Below, in pieces: positions 1 to 8,023 of a DNA stretch of 64,000 nt. The stretch comes from Micromonospora halophytica (GTDB lineage Bacteria > Actinomycetota > Actinomycetes > Mycobacteriales > Micromonosporaceae), in assembly GCF_900090245.1 (NCBI RefSeq), contig NZ_FMDN01000021.1, positions 39,828 through 103,827 of the forward strand. Reading direction: 5' to 3'. The translations under genes were made by a program, and so were the position numbers. The notes beneath the pieces were generated by a model that saw nothing but the letters and a program-made list of their open reading frames with translations, had not been told where the DNA came from and did not search any database. The stretch's first letter is position 1. Every line of letters starts with the position of its first letter.

Positions 1-4
1 CAGG

Positions 5-1597
5 ATGAGGTTCGTGCGGTTCCTCGACCTGGCAGCCACCTCCGCAGCCGTTGGCGCCACCAGCGGCCGGCGGGCCAAGGTGGAGCTGCTCGCCACGGCC
101 CTGCGGTCGCTGGACCCGGCCGAGGTGCCGGCGGGCTCCGGCTACCTCGCCGGTGAGCTGCGCCAACGGCAGACCGGCGTCGGCTGGGCCAGCCTGCGCG
201 ACCTGCCGCCGCCGGCCGCCGAGCCGACCCTGACCGTCGCCGAGGTCGACGCGGCGATCGACGGGATCGCGGCGGTGCGCGGGCCGGGATCGCAGGCCCG
301 CCGTCGGGAGCTGCTGGGTGTGCTCTTCGCCGCCGCCACCGCCGACGAGCAGCGGCTGCTGGTCGGCCTGTTCAGCGGCGAGCTGCGCCAGGGGGCGCAG
401 GCCGGGCTGCTCGCCGAGGCGATCGCCCGGGCCGCGCAGGTGCCGGTCGCCGCCGTACGCCGTGCCCTGCTGCTCGCCGGGGACCTGCGTGCCGTCGCGA
501 CGGCCGCCCTCGGCGGGGGCGCCGCCGCGCTGGCCGAGTTCGGGCTGCGGGTGGGTCGTCCGCTCGCCCCGATGCTGGCGCAGAGCGCCCCCACGGTCGA
601 CGCGGCGCTCGACGCCACCGGCGCGCCGGCGGTGGTGGACGTCAAGCTGGACGGCGTCCGCATCCAGGTGCACCGCTCGGGTAGCGACATCGCGGTGTTC
701 ACCCGCAGCCTGGACGAGATCACCACCCGGGTGCCGGAGGTGGTCGCCGCCGTCCGCGCGTTGCCGGCCCGGGAGCTCGTGCTCGACGGTGAGGCGATCG
801 GGCTGGACGCGGCCGGCCGCCCGCTGCCGTTCCAACAGACCTCCAGCCGGGCCGCCCGCCGTGCCACGCCCAGCACCACCGGTGGCACCCCGGTGGCCCC
901 GGCGGTGCTCGCCGCCGCCGAGACCACCGGCGAGACGGTGCTGACGCCGTACTTCTTCGACCTGCTGCACCTCGACGGCGTGGATCTGATCGACCGGCCC
1001 GGCCGGGAGCGGTGGGCCGCCCTGGCCGGTGCGGTCGACGAGTCCCTGCTGGTCGGGCGGGTGGAGGTCGACGACGCCGAGCAGGCGGGCGAGGCCTTCG
1101 CCGCGGCGCTCGACGCCGGTCAGGAGGGAATCTTGGTGAAGGCGCCGGAGGCGCCCTACGATGCCGGCCGGCGCGGCGCGGCCTGGGTCAAGGTCAAGCC
1201 CCGGCACACCCTCGACCTGGTGGTGCTGGCGGTCGAGTGGGGCAGCGGCCGCCGGCAGGGCTGGCTGTCCAACCTCCACCTCGGTGCGCGTGATCCGCGC
1301 ACCGGGGGCTTCGTCATGCTCGGCAAGACGTTCAAGGGGCTCACCGACGAACTGCTGCGGTGGCAGACCGAGCGTTTCCTCGCCCTCGCCGTCGAGCGCG
1401 GCGACTGGGTGGTGCGGGTCCGTCCCGAGCAGGTGGTCGAGATCGCCTTCGACGGGGTGCAGACCAGTTCCCGGTACCCGGGCGGGATGGCGCTGCGCTT
1501 CGCCCGGGTGGTGCGCTACCGGGAGGACAAGACCGCCGCCGAGGCGGACACCGTCGACATGGTCCGGGCGATCCACGCCGGGCGGGCCGGCGGCTGA
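5..1597 (+). CDS. ligB: ATP-dependent DNA ligase (LigB type)
   Basis: Seals nicks in duplex DNA using ATP; a repair ligase alongside the NAD-dependent LigA. The 530-residue protein has an N-terminal DNA-binding domain (about 1-200), then the adenylation domain with the motif-I lysine at residue 214 in VKLDGVRIQ, and an OB-fold domain with the late motif AWVKVKP. Size and order match mycobacterial LigB (about 507 residues). No Ku or polymerase/nuclease domain is attached, so it is not an NHEJ LigD. ATG at 5 is a plausible start because the opening (ATSAAVGATSGRRAKVELLA) resembles LigB N-termini, but only four bases precede it, so an upstream start cannot be excluded. The next gene converges from the minus strand. 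Confidence 0.9.
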   Translation: MRFVRFLDLAATSAAVGATSGRRAKVELLATALRSLDPAEVPAGSGYLAGELRQRQTGVGWASLRDLPPPAAEPTLTVAEVDAAIDGIAAVRGPGSQARRRELLGVLFAAATADEQRLLVGLFSGELRQGAQAGLLAEAIARAAQVPVAAVRRALLLAGDLRAVATAALGGGAAALAEFGLRVGRPLAPMLAQSAPTVDAALDATGAPAVVDVKLDGVRIQVHRSGSDIAVFTRSLDEITTRVPEVVAAVRALPARELVLDGEAIGLDAAGRPLPFQQTSSRAARRATPSTTGGTPVAPAVLAAAETTGETVLTPYFFDLLHLDGVDLIDRPGRERWAALAGAVDESLLVGRVEVDDAEQAGEAFAAALDAGQEGILVKAPEAPYDAGRRGAAWVKVKPRHTLDLVVLAVEWGSGRRQGWLSNLHLGARDPRTGGFVMLGKTFKGLTDELLRWQTERFLALAVERGDWVVRVRPEQVVEIAFDGVQTSSRYPGGMALRFARVVRYREDKTAAEADTVDMVRAIHAGRAGG

Positions 1598-1776
1598 GGG
1601 CGGTCGCGCCCGGGGGCGGCGGAGGCCGGCACCCCGGACCGTGCTGCCGCGTCCCGTAGCCCGACGGTGGGCCGGTCCGAGCGACCGCGGGGCGACCGGA
1701 TCCCGTCGGACGGGCCGTACCCTCGACAGGTCCGTGGGGTGCGGGGCCGGCCGCCGTGACCGCGGGACCGCTCGGC

Positions 1777-2547
1777 TCAGAATGTGGAGAGCGACCGGGC
1801 GTAGTTGACCTGGTTGTTGATCTGCTGGACCTCGCCCTGGTGTTGTACCGGGATCCGGGCCACGTACTGCCGCTGGCCGTGCCGGACGGTGACCTGCACC
1901 GTCCCGGTGTGATAGGTCGTCCTGGCCAGCAGGAAGAGCAGGCTGAGCCCGCCGGTGAAGCAGAAGAGCACGATGGCCAGCACGATGCCCCACTGCGCCA
2001 TCCTGGTGTGGGTCTGCCAGTCGTCGGCGATCTCCCAGACGGCGCCCTGCACGGGCAGCGCACCGGCCGGTGTACGGATCACCGGCGGGGTCACCACGAT
2101 CTCGGCGATCTGCACCGCCACCGCGTCCTGTCCGGGCGTGTGGTGGCCGGCCGGCAGCAGGGCCCGTTGCGTCGGCGGCATCGGCGGCATCGGCGGCTGC
2201 ACCGGCACGAAGGCCGGGGGATGCGGCCCGGGCCGGTCCACTGCCGGGGAAGCGGCGAACCGGGCCGGCGGCACGGAGAACGGGCCGGCCGGTGGCCCGG
2301 ACTGCGGGGCGGGTGGTGCGGAGAACTGCGCCGGTGGTGCGGAGAACTGCGCCGGGAGCGCGGCGAACTGGGCGGTGGCGGGCAGCCCCGACATCGGTGC
2401 CGGCGGGGCCGGGAACCGGGTGGTCGGCGCGGAGGGGTCGGTGGTGGGTGGTGCCGGGTCCGCCGCCGGCGTCGCACCCCAGGGGTGGTGGACCGGGTAC
2501 GCCGCGGTCGGCTCCGACCCTGGTGGCATCGTGGGATCAGGGGTCAC
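1777..2547 (-). CDS. proline-rich single-pass membrane protein, function unknown
   Basis: A 256-residue protein starting at GTG 2547. The first 170 or so residues are low-complexity Pro/Ala with repeated PPAQFSAPPA-like units. A hydrophobic segment around residues 185-208 (GIVLAIVLFCFTGGLSLLFL) follows, and then a short hydrophilic tail of about 50 residues with basic and Gln-rich stretches. The layout suggests a membrane anchor with a disordered extension, as seen in many actinobacterial small membrane proteins. No enzyme motif is visible. It sits alone between the convergent ligase gene and the SURF1 gene, which lies upstream on the same strand about 150 bp away. Function is not assigned. 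Confidence 0.7.
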   Translation of the reverse strand: MTPDPTMPPGSEPTAAYPVHHPWGATPAADPAPPTTDPSAPTTRFPAPPAPMSGLPATAQFAALPAQFSAPPAQFSAPPAPQSGPPAGPFSVPPARFAASPAVDRPGPHPPAFVPVQPPMPPMPPTQRALLPAGHHTPGQDAVAVQIAEIVVTPPVIRTPAGALPVQGAVWEIADDWQTHTRMAQWGIVLAIVLFCFTGGLSLLFLLARTTYHTGTVQVTVRHGQRQYVARIPVQHQGEVQQINNQVNYARSLSTF

Positions 2548-2694
2548 CGCGACCCCTCACGGTTGTCGATCATGGGCGGACACTACAGCGTCCCTGGTCC
2601 TCCGGTGGCCCCTCGGCGTGACCGTTCCGCGTCACGGCAGGAGACCGAGCGGCGACCGGCGCGACGCCACCCGCGACCCCGGCGGGGCGGGACG

Positions 2695-3513
2695 TCAGGC
2701 CGGGGTGACCGGCTCCGCGGCCCGGTCGACCGGCGGCCTCGGCTTGTCCAGCCCGGCCGCGCGGCGGGCCTCCCGCCGCGCCGCCCAGCCGTAGCCGACC
2801 AGCGTCATCGCCGCGAAGATCCACCACTGGACGACGTAGCCGAGGTTCTGCCAATTGTTGGCGTGCCCGATCGGCACCGCCTTGAAGGCCGGGTCGTTCG
2901 CCGGGGTCTGCTCGTCGAGCAGCAGGTACGCCCCGTGCACCGGGTAGGGCAGCTCGCGGGCCAGCTTGCCGACGGTGACCCGGCGGGTCTCCAGCCGGCC
3001 GTCGCGTCGGCCCACGCCGCTGCCGCCGGTCTCCGTGGGGTGCACCCGGCCGATCACCGTCACCTCGCCGGTGGGCAGGGCGGGCACCTCCGGCGCGGTC
3101 AGCGCGCCGCCGCCCGGGGCGGGCGGGATCCAGCCCCGGTCCACCAGCACGGCGCTGCCGTCGGCGAGCACCAGCGGGGCGAGCACCTCGAAGCCGACCG
3201 TGCTGTCCACCGTCCGGCCCCGGACCAGGATCACGTTCGACGGGTCGTACCGGCCGGTGGCGGTGACCCGGCTCCACTCGGCCTGCTCGGCCGGGGCTGG
3301 TCCGGTCGTGCCCGCGCCGCCGGTGGGTGCCGGCACCCGGTCGCGCAGCGGGGCCGGGGTCCCCCGGCTGCCCGCGTCGATGCGCTCGTTGACGGCGGTG
3401 CGCTCCTCGTAGCGGGCCAGCTGCCAGTTGCCGAGCAGGACCATCACCGCGGCGGCGACCAGGGTCAGCGCGAGGATGCCCAGCCAGCGTGGGGTCAGCA
3501 GGAACCGGTACAC
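2695..3513 (-). CDS. SURF1-family cytochrome oxidase assembly protein
   Basis: SURF1 proteins assist assembly of haem-copper cytochrome c oxidase, probably haem a insertion, in the membrane. The 272-residue protein has the family plan: an N-terminal transmembrane helix (about residues 9-28) ending in LGNWQLARYEER, an external domain containing LVDRGWIP, and a second helix near residues 225-245 (VVQWWIFAAMTLVGYGW) followed by a basic cytoplasmic tail. GTG 3513 is the start. The gene diverges from the CobB-like gene across about 170 bp. The other possible oxidase-linked gene in the window is the CtaJ-like gene at 39.6 kb, so there is no local oxidase operon. Confidence 0.88.
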   Translation of the reverse strand: MYRFLLTPRWLGILALTLVAAAVMVLLGNWQLARYEERTAVNERIDAGSRGTPAPLRDRVPAPTGGAGTTGPAPAEQAEWSRVTATGRYDPSNVILVRGRTVDSTVGFEVLAPLVLADGSAVLVDRGWIPPAPGGGALTAPEVPALPTGEVTVIGRVHPTETGGSGVGRRDGRLETRRVTVGKLARELPYPVHGAYLLLDEQTPANDPAFKAVPIGHANNWQNLGYVVQWWIFAAMTLVGYGWAARREARRAAGLDKPRPPVDRAAEPVTPA

Positions 3514-3685
3514 AGCACGAGGCTACCCGTATGACCCGGACCACTGACCGCGCCGGCCCGTTACCCCGGTCGGCCGGAGGCCGCCACGCGTCGGTCCGGG
3601 CGGGTATGGTCACGCGAGCGGATCACCGTCCGAGTTCCTCCCGGTTGTCCGTGCGCCACCCCCTGTCTCCTGCGAGGAGTCGACG

Positions 3686-5062
3686 ATGACCGCGGTGCCG
3701 CGCCTCGTGCTCAGCGCGCCGTCCTCCGGGCACGGCACGAACGCCCTCTCCATCGGCCTGCTCGCCGCCCTCGCCGATCGCGGCGTGGACGTCGCCGGCT
3801 TCAAGGTGGGGCCGGACCACGTGGACGCCGCGTACCTCGGGTTGGCGGCCGGTCGGCCGGGGCGGAACCTGGATGCCCGGCTGGTCGGGTCCGACCGGCT
3901 CGGGCCGCTCTTCGCGCACGGCGCCGCGGGCGCCGGCCTGGCGGTGGTCCAGGGCACCATGGGCCTCTACGACTCGGTCTCCGGCCGCCCCGAGGCGGAG
4001 TCGACGGCCGCTGTCGCCACCGCGCTGCGCAGCCCGGTGGTGCTGGTGGTGGACGTGGCCGCGATGGGGCAGTCGGTGGCCGCCCTGGTGCACGGCTTCC
4101 GGTCGTACGACGAGCAGCTCTGGCTGGGCGGCGTGATCCTCACCCAGGTCGCCTCCCCGCGTCACGAGACGATGCTCCGCGAGGCGCTCGACGACATCGA
4201 CGTCCCCGTCTACGGGGTCCTGCGTCGCCACGAACTGCCTCCGGTGCTGCCCGCCCGGCGGCACGGGGTGCTGCCGGTCCTCCGGGGCGACGCCGAGGCG
4301 ACGCGGGCGGTGCGCCGGCTGGGCGAGGCGGTGGCCGGCACCGTCGAGCTGGAGCGACTGCTCGCGCTGGCCCGTTCCGCCCCGGTCCTGCCGGTGGAGC
4401 CCTGGTCGCCGGCCGTCGCGCCGGCCGAGCCGGGCGGTGGGCGGCCACCGCTGGTCGCGCTGGCCGGTGGGCCGGGCGGCAGCTACAGCTACGCCGAGAC
4501 GGCCGAGCTGCTGCGCGCCGCCGGGGCCGAGGTGGTCGCCGTCGACCCGCTGCGCGACGAGGTCCTGCCCGCCGGCACCCGCGCGCTGGTCGTCGGCGCC
4601 GGCCTGCCCGAGTCGTACGCCCGGGAGCTCTCCGCCAACCGCCGGCTCTGCATCGCGGTGGCCGAGCTGGCCCGGACCGGCCGTCCGCTGGTCGCCGAGG
4701 GGGCCGGCCTGCTCTGGCTGGCCCGCGAGTGGGACGGCGCACCGATGTGCGGGGTGCTGGACGCGGTCGGGACGAGCCGGGACGGCATGGTCGTCGGTCA
4801 CCGGGAGGCGACGGCCCGTACGGCCAGCGTGGTCGCCGAAGCGGGAACGACGGTGGTCGGCTACAAGCAGCACGCGGCGGTGCTCAGTCCTCGGGCCGGC
4901 GAGCACCCGGCATGGAGCTGGGACGGCGGCGCTCCCGAGGGGTTCGTCTGGCGGGGGGTGCACGCGTCGCAGCTCGGCCTGCACTGGGCGGCGGATCCGG
5001 CGATCGCGACCCGGCTGGTGACGGCGGCCGGGGTGGCCGAGGGTGTCGGGGCGCCGGTGTGA
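3686..5062 (+). CDS. cobB: CobB/CbiA-like (cobyrinate a,c-diamide synthase family) protein lacking catalytic motifs
   Basis: True CobB/CbiA uses ATP and glutamine to amidate the a and c side chains of (hydrogeno)byrinate in cobalamin synthesis. The 458 residues cover both family domains: an N-terminal P-loop domain with FKVGPDHVDAAY and GRPGRNLDA, and a C-terminal class I glutaminase-like domain from about residue 250. Two key sites are altered. The P-loop reads SSGHGTN at residues 13-19, so the Lys and Thr of the usual SGSGKT are Thr18 and Asn19. The usual nucleophile segment ECGG reads EGAG, with Gly339 where Cys is expected. The protein may not be a conventional glutamine-dependent synthase. 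ATG 3686 follows the site gcgaggag. The next gene overlaps its stop codon. Family assignment is firm, activity is not. Confidence 0.78.
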   Translation: MTAVPRLVLSAPSSGHGTNALSIGLLAALADRGVDVAGFKVGPDHVDAAYLGLAAGRPGRNLDARLVGSDRLGPLFAHGAAGAGLAVVQGTMGLYDSVSGRPEAESTAAVATALRSPVVLVVDVAAMGQSVAALVHGFRSYDEQLWLGGVILTQVASPRHETMLREALDDIDVPVYGVLRRHELPPVLPARRHGVLPVLRGDAEATRAVRRLGEAVAGTVELERLLALARSAPVLPVEPWSPAVAPAEPGGGRPPLVALAGGPGGSYSYAETAELLRAAGAEVVAVDPLRDEVLPAGTRALVVGAGLPESYARELSANRRLCIAVAELARTGRPLVAEGAGLLWLAREWDGAPMCGVLDAVGTSRDGMVVGHREATARTASVVAEAGTTVVGYKQHAAVLSPRAGEHPAWSWDGGAPEGFVWRGVHASQLGLHWAADPAIATRLVTAAGVAEGVGAPV

Positions 5063-5628
5063 TCGGGCAGGTGGCGGTCCGCCGCTTCCCGGAGCTGACG
5101 GTCTCCACCCCGCGTACCGAGGTGCGCCAGCTCCGCGCCGGGGACGCGCAGGCGGTGGACGAGGTCTTCGCCGACCGGCAGACCCAGCGCTGGTTGCCGC
5201 TGGCCGACTCGGCCGGGCAGATCGAAGGGCTGGCCTGGTGCACCGACCTGGCGCGGCAGCGTCGGGACAGCGGCGACGGCGACCACTACGCGGTGCTGCG
5301 CCGGGAGGACGACCGGGTGGTCGGCTGCCTCTGGACCCGGCGTACCGACTGGGGTGCCCGGCTCACCGAGGTGTCGTACGCGATCGCCCCGCACGCCCGC
5401 GGGTACGGCCTGGCCGCCGAGGCGGTGGACGCGTTGGCCATCGCGCTGATCCTGGAGCACGGCTTCCAGCGGGTGGAGCTGCGGGTGGCGCCGGGGAACA
5501 CGGCGTCGCGCCGGGTGGCCGAGAAGGCCGGCTTCAGCTATGAGGGCCTGCTGCGCAACGCCGGCTTCGTCCGGGGCGCCCGGGTCGACCTGGAGATGTG
5601 GTCCCTGGTCACCGCCGACCTGCACTGA
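5059..5628 (+). CDS. GNAT acetyltransferase, RimJ/RimL type
   Basis: Predicted acetyl-CoA-dependent N-acetyltransferase of about 189 residues. The start is taken as GTG 5059, which overlaps the stop of the CobB-like gene (GTGA), so the two are probably co-translated. GNAT features are TEVRQLRAGDAQAVDE at the N-terminus, EVSYAIAPHARGYGLAAEAVDAL for the acetyl-CoA-binding segment, and the C-terminal NTASRRVAEKAGF signature typical of RimJ/RimL proteins. These usually acetylate protein N-termini or small amines; the substrate here is unknown. A longer open frame upstream is antisense-like shadow coding and was not used. A 17-bp duplication straddles the stop codon. Confidence 0.85.
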   Translation: MIGQVAVRRFPELTVSTPRTEVRQLRAGDAQAVDEVFADRQTQRWLPLADSAGQIEGLAWCTDLARQRRDSGDGDHYAVLRREDDRVVGCLWTRRTDWGARLTEVSYAIAPHARGYGLAAEAVDALAIALILEHGFQRVELRVAPGNTASRRVAEKAGFSYEGLLRNAGFVRGARVDLEMWSLVTADLH

Positions 5629-5649
5629 GCCACCGACCTGCACTGAGCC
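5615..5649 (+). repeat. tandem 17-bp duplication over the GNAT stop codon
   Basis: The sequence ccgacctgcactgagcc occurs at 5615-5631 and again at 5633-5649, a period of 18 bp. Each copy carries a TGA stop. This looks like a recent slippage duplication of the gene's last codons and has no obvious function. Confidence 0.8.
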
Positions 5650-5688
5650 GCCGACGACGGGCCGGGGCGGCTCCGGGCCCGGACAGGG

Positions 5689-5724
5689 TTCTGCGCCAGG
5701 AACCGCACCGTTCCTGACGCAGAG
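5689..5724. terminator. bidirectional hairpin terminator between GNAT and PBP genes
   Basis: Inverted repeat with arms 5689-5703 and 5710-5724 and a six-base loop. Pairing is continuous except for one C-A mismatch on the plus strand, which becomes a G-U wobble on the minus strand. It lies between two convergent genes and could end both transcripts, probably better for the minus-strand PBP gene. Confidence 0.75.
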
Positions 5725-5757
5725 TTCGTGGTCACCCTCGGGGGCGCGGGCCGGCGG

Positions 5758-7890
5758 TCAGCCGACGATCGCGTCCGACGGCGGGGTGAACTGGCGGACG
5801 GGCTTGCCCTTCAGCGCCTCCTTGAGCGTGTTGGCCACCGCCTGGATGGGGATCTGGGACTGCCCGTCGCCGACGGCGTTGAACGGGTTGTCCGGGTCGG
5901 AGATGAAGCTGGCCGCCGCGAGTTCCGGGGTGTAGCCGACGAACCAGGCCGACCGGGTGCTGTCCGTGGTGCCGGTCTTGCCGGCCACCGGACGGCCCAC
6001 CGTGCCCCGGACGCTGTCCGCCGTCGACCAGCCGCCGCAACTGCCCTTGGCCGGGGTGTCACCGGTGGGACAGCGGGCGGCGTCGGTGGCGGCGCGTGCC
6101 GCGTCGGCACTGACCACCTGCCGGCAGCGGGGCTTGGCCACCTCCCGCTCGATGCCGCTCGCGGTCCGGTACGTGGCCGGCGTGCCGTCCCGGTTGGTGA
6201 TCGAGTTGACCGGGATCGCCTCGCAGTACCGCCCGTCGGCGGCGACCGCGGCGTAGGCGTTGGCCATCTCCAGCGGGGTGGCGTCGGAGACGCCCAGGGT
6301 GAACGCGCCCCACTTCTTGGCCTTGGCCGGGGAGGCGTGCTCCCGGTCCACGTCGGTACGCCAGCGCAGCCCGAGCTGTTCGGCCATGTGTACCGCCCGG
6401 TCCGCGCCGACCTGCTCCTCCAGCCAGACGAAGTAGGTGTTCACCGACTTGCCGAAGCCGGACCACATGGTCTGCCGTCCGGTCATCGCGCCGCTGGCGT
6501 TGGACGGCGACCAGCCGTCGTACACCTGCGAGTGGTACCGGTGGGGCGAGTCGAACGCGGTGGACAGCGTCATCCCGGCGTCGAGCGCGGCCAGCATCGG
6601 GAACATCTTGAACGTGGATCCGGCCTGGTAGCCGGGGAGGCTGCCGCCGCCGAGCAGGGGCGCCACCGTGTTCGGGTAGTTGGCCTTGACGTTGGGGCTG
6701 GCCTCCGGGTTGGAGCTGGGCCCGTTCTCACTGAGGTCCAGCGAGTAGTTGCGGTTGACGGCCATCGCCTTGACCCGGCCGGTGCCCGGTTCGGCGACCA
6801 CGATGCCGTTGGCGAACGGGCTGCCCACGTTCTCCTTGGCGCCGACGTTCTTCTCGGCCGCCGCCTGGACCTTGGGGTCGAGGCTGAGCACGATGCGGTA
6901 GCCGCCCCGGCGCAGCTTGTCCATCCGCTCCAGCCGGTTCTCGCCGAAGGCGGGTTGCGCGCTCCACCAGTTCTTCACGTAGTCGCAGGCGAAGCCCCAG
7001 CTCTGGTACCGCTTGTCGATCGAGGCGCAGTCGTTGGCCGGGCTGGTCACCCGGGTGCGGATCGGTTCGGCCCTGGCCGCCGCGGCGGCGTCCGGGGACA
7101 GGTAGCCGAGCTGGGCCATCCGGTCGAGCACGTAGTTTCGTCGCCCGGTGGCCTCCTTCTGGTCGGAGCTGATCGGGTCGTACGCGGAGGGGGACTTGAC
7201 CAGCCCGGCGAGGGTGGCCGCCTCGACCGGGGTGAGGGTGGCCGGGGTCTTGGAGAAGAAGATCTGCGCGGCGGCGTGGATGCCGTACGCCCGGTGCCCG
7301 AAGTACGCCGAGTTGAGGTAGCGCTCCATGATCTGTTCCTTGGTGAGCTCCTTCTCGATGTCCAGCGCCATCCGCATCTCCCTGACCTTGCGCAGGCTGG
7401 TCTGCTGGGTGGCCTCCTGGACCTCCTTCGGGGTCTTGGCGCTGTCCCGCAGCGCCATCCGGACGTACTGCATGGTCAGCGTGGAGGCGCCCTGGGAGAC
7501 GCCGCTGGAGCGGGCGTTGGCCACGAAGGCGCGGGCGACGCCCTTCGGGTCGACGCCGTGGTGCTGGTAGAAGCGGTTGTCCTCGGCGGCGACGATCGCC
7601 TGCTGGATGTGCGGCGACATGTCCGACAGCTTCGTGTACTGCCGGTACTCCTCGTAGAACATGGTCAGGATCGTCTTGCCGTCGGGGGCGTAGAGGTACG
7701 ACGTCTCGGCCGGCATGGCGGTGCGCAGGATGTCCGTCTTCTGTTCCATGGCGTGCGCGGTGGCCTTCGCGCCGATGCCGGTGACGGCGGCCAGCGGGTA
7801 GGCCAGGGCGGCCACCACGAGGCCCGCGATCAGGCCGGCGCGCAGCAGCGGAACGGAACGACCAGCGGCAGCAAGGGGTCGGTTGCTCAC
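5758..7890 (-). CDS. class A penicillin-binding protein (transglycosylase/transpeptidase)
   Basis: Bifunctional peptidoglycan synthase acting outside the membrane: polymerises glycan strands from lipid II and crosslinks stem peptides. The 710-residue protein has a short cytoplasmic start, one transmembrane helix (about 15-35), and a GT51 domain with catalytic Glu103 in EDNRFYQHHGVD and the RxxY/QGASTLTMQ region. The transpeptidase domain has the three classic motifs STFK (Ser425), SVN (482-484) and KTG (638-640). The C-terminus stops soon after the penicillin-binding domain, without PASTA repeats. GTG 7890 is the start; the divergent cobC promoter region holds a 19-bp palindrome. Related to mycobacterial PonA-type enzymes. 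Confidence 0.93.
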   Translation of the reverse strand: MSNRPLAAAGRSVPLLRAGLIAGLVVAALAYPLAAVTGIGAKATAHAMEQKTDILRTAMPAETSYLYAPDGKTILTMFYEEYRQYTKLSDMSPHIQQAIVAAEDNRFYQHHGVDPKGVARAFVANARSSGVSQGASTLTMQYVRMALRDSAKTPKEVQEATQQTSLRKVREMRMALDIEKELTKEQIMERYLNSAYFGHRAYGIHAAAQIFFSKTPATLTPVEAATLAGLVKSPSAYDPISSDQKEATGRRNYVLDRMAQLGYLSPDAAAAARAEPIRTRVTSPANDCASIDKRYQSWGFACDYVKNWWSAQPAFGENRLERMDKLRRGGYRIVLSLDPKVQAAAEKNVGAKENVGSPFANGIVVAEPGTGRVKAMAVNRNYSLDLSENGPSSNPEASPNVKANYPNTVAPLLGGGSLPGYQAGSTFKMFPMLAALDAGMTLSTAFDSPHRYHSQVYDGWSPSNASGAMTGRQTMWSGFGKSVNTYFVWLEEQVGADRAVHMAEQLGLRWRTDVDREHASPAKAKKWGAFTLGVSDATPLEMANAYAAVAADGRYCEAIPVNSITNRDGTPATYRTASGIEREVAKPRCRQVVSADAARAATDAARCPTGDTPAKGSCGGWSTADSVRGTVGRPVAGKTGTTDSTRSAWFVGYTPELAAASFISDPDNPFNAVGDGQSQIPIQAVANTLKEALKGKPVRQFTPPSDAIVG

Positions 7891-7905
7891 AGGGCCAAGT
7901 TATGA

Positions 7906-7924
7906 CATTTCCGATTCGGAAATG
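7906..7924. promoter_or_regulatory. perfect 19-bp palindrome, candidate operator
   Basis: CATTTCCGATTCGGAAATG has two 9-base arms around a single central base with no mismatch. It lies 15 bp upstream of the PBP start codon and about 100 bp upstream of the cobC start, in the only gap between these divergent units. It is AT-rich compared with its surroundings. The symmetry fits a homodimeric repressor site. The regulator is unknown. Confidence 0.6.
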
Positions 7925-8023
7925 AGAAGAATTCGTAAACGGGCCGGAGGGTTCGGGGGTGGTGACGCGGCCCACGCCGGGATCCGCTGTCCCGTACGGC
8001 GGCTTCCCGGCAGGATCGCGGAC

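Noticed and set aside
1756..3534. 592-residue plus-strand open frame
   Set aside because: Antisense to the proline-rich and SURF1 genes, composition is Arg/Gly/Pro-rich, and no family motif is visible; typical GC-rich shadow frame.
3514..3685. Cobalamin riboswitch upstream of the CobB-like gene
   Set aside because: Looked for a B12-box-like element here and upstream of cobC (7891-8023); nothing recognisable was seen.
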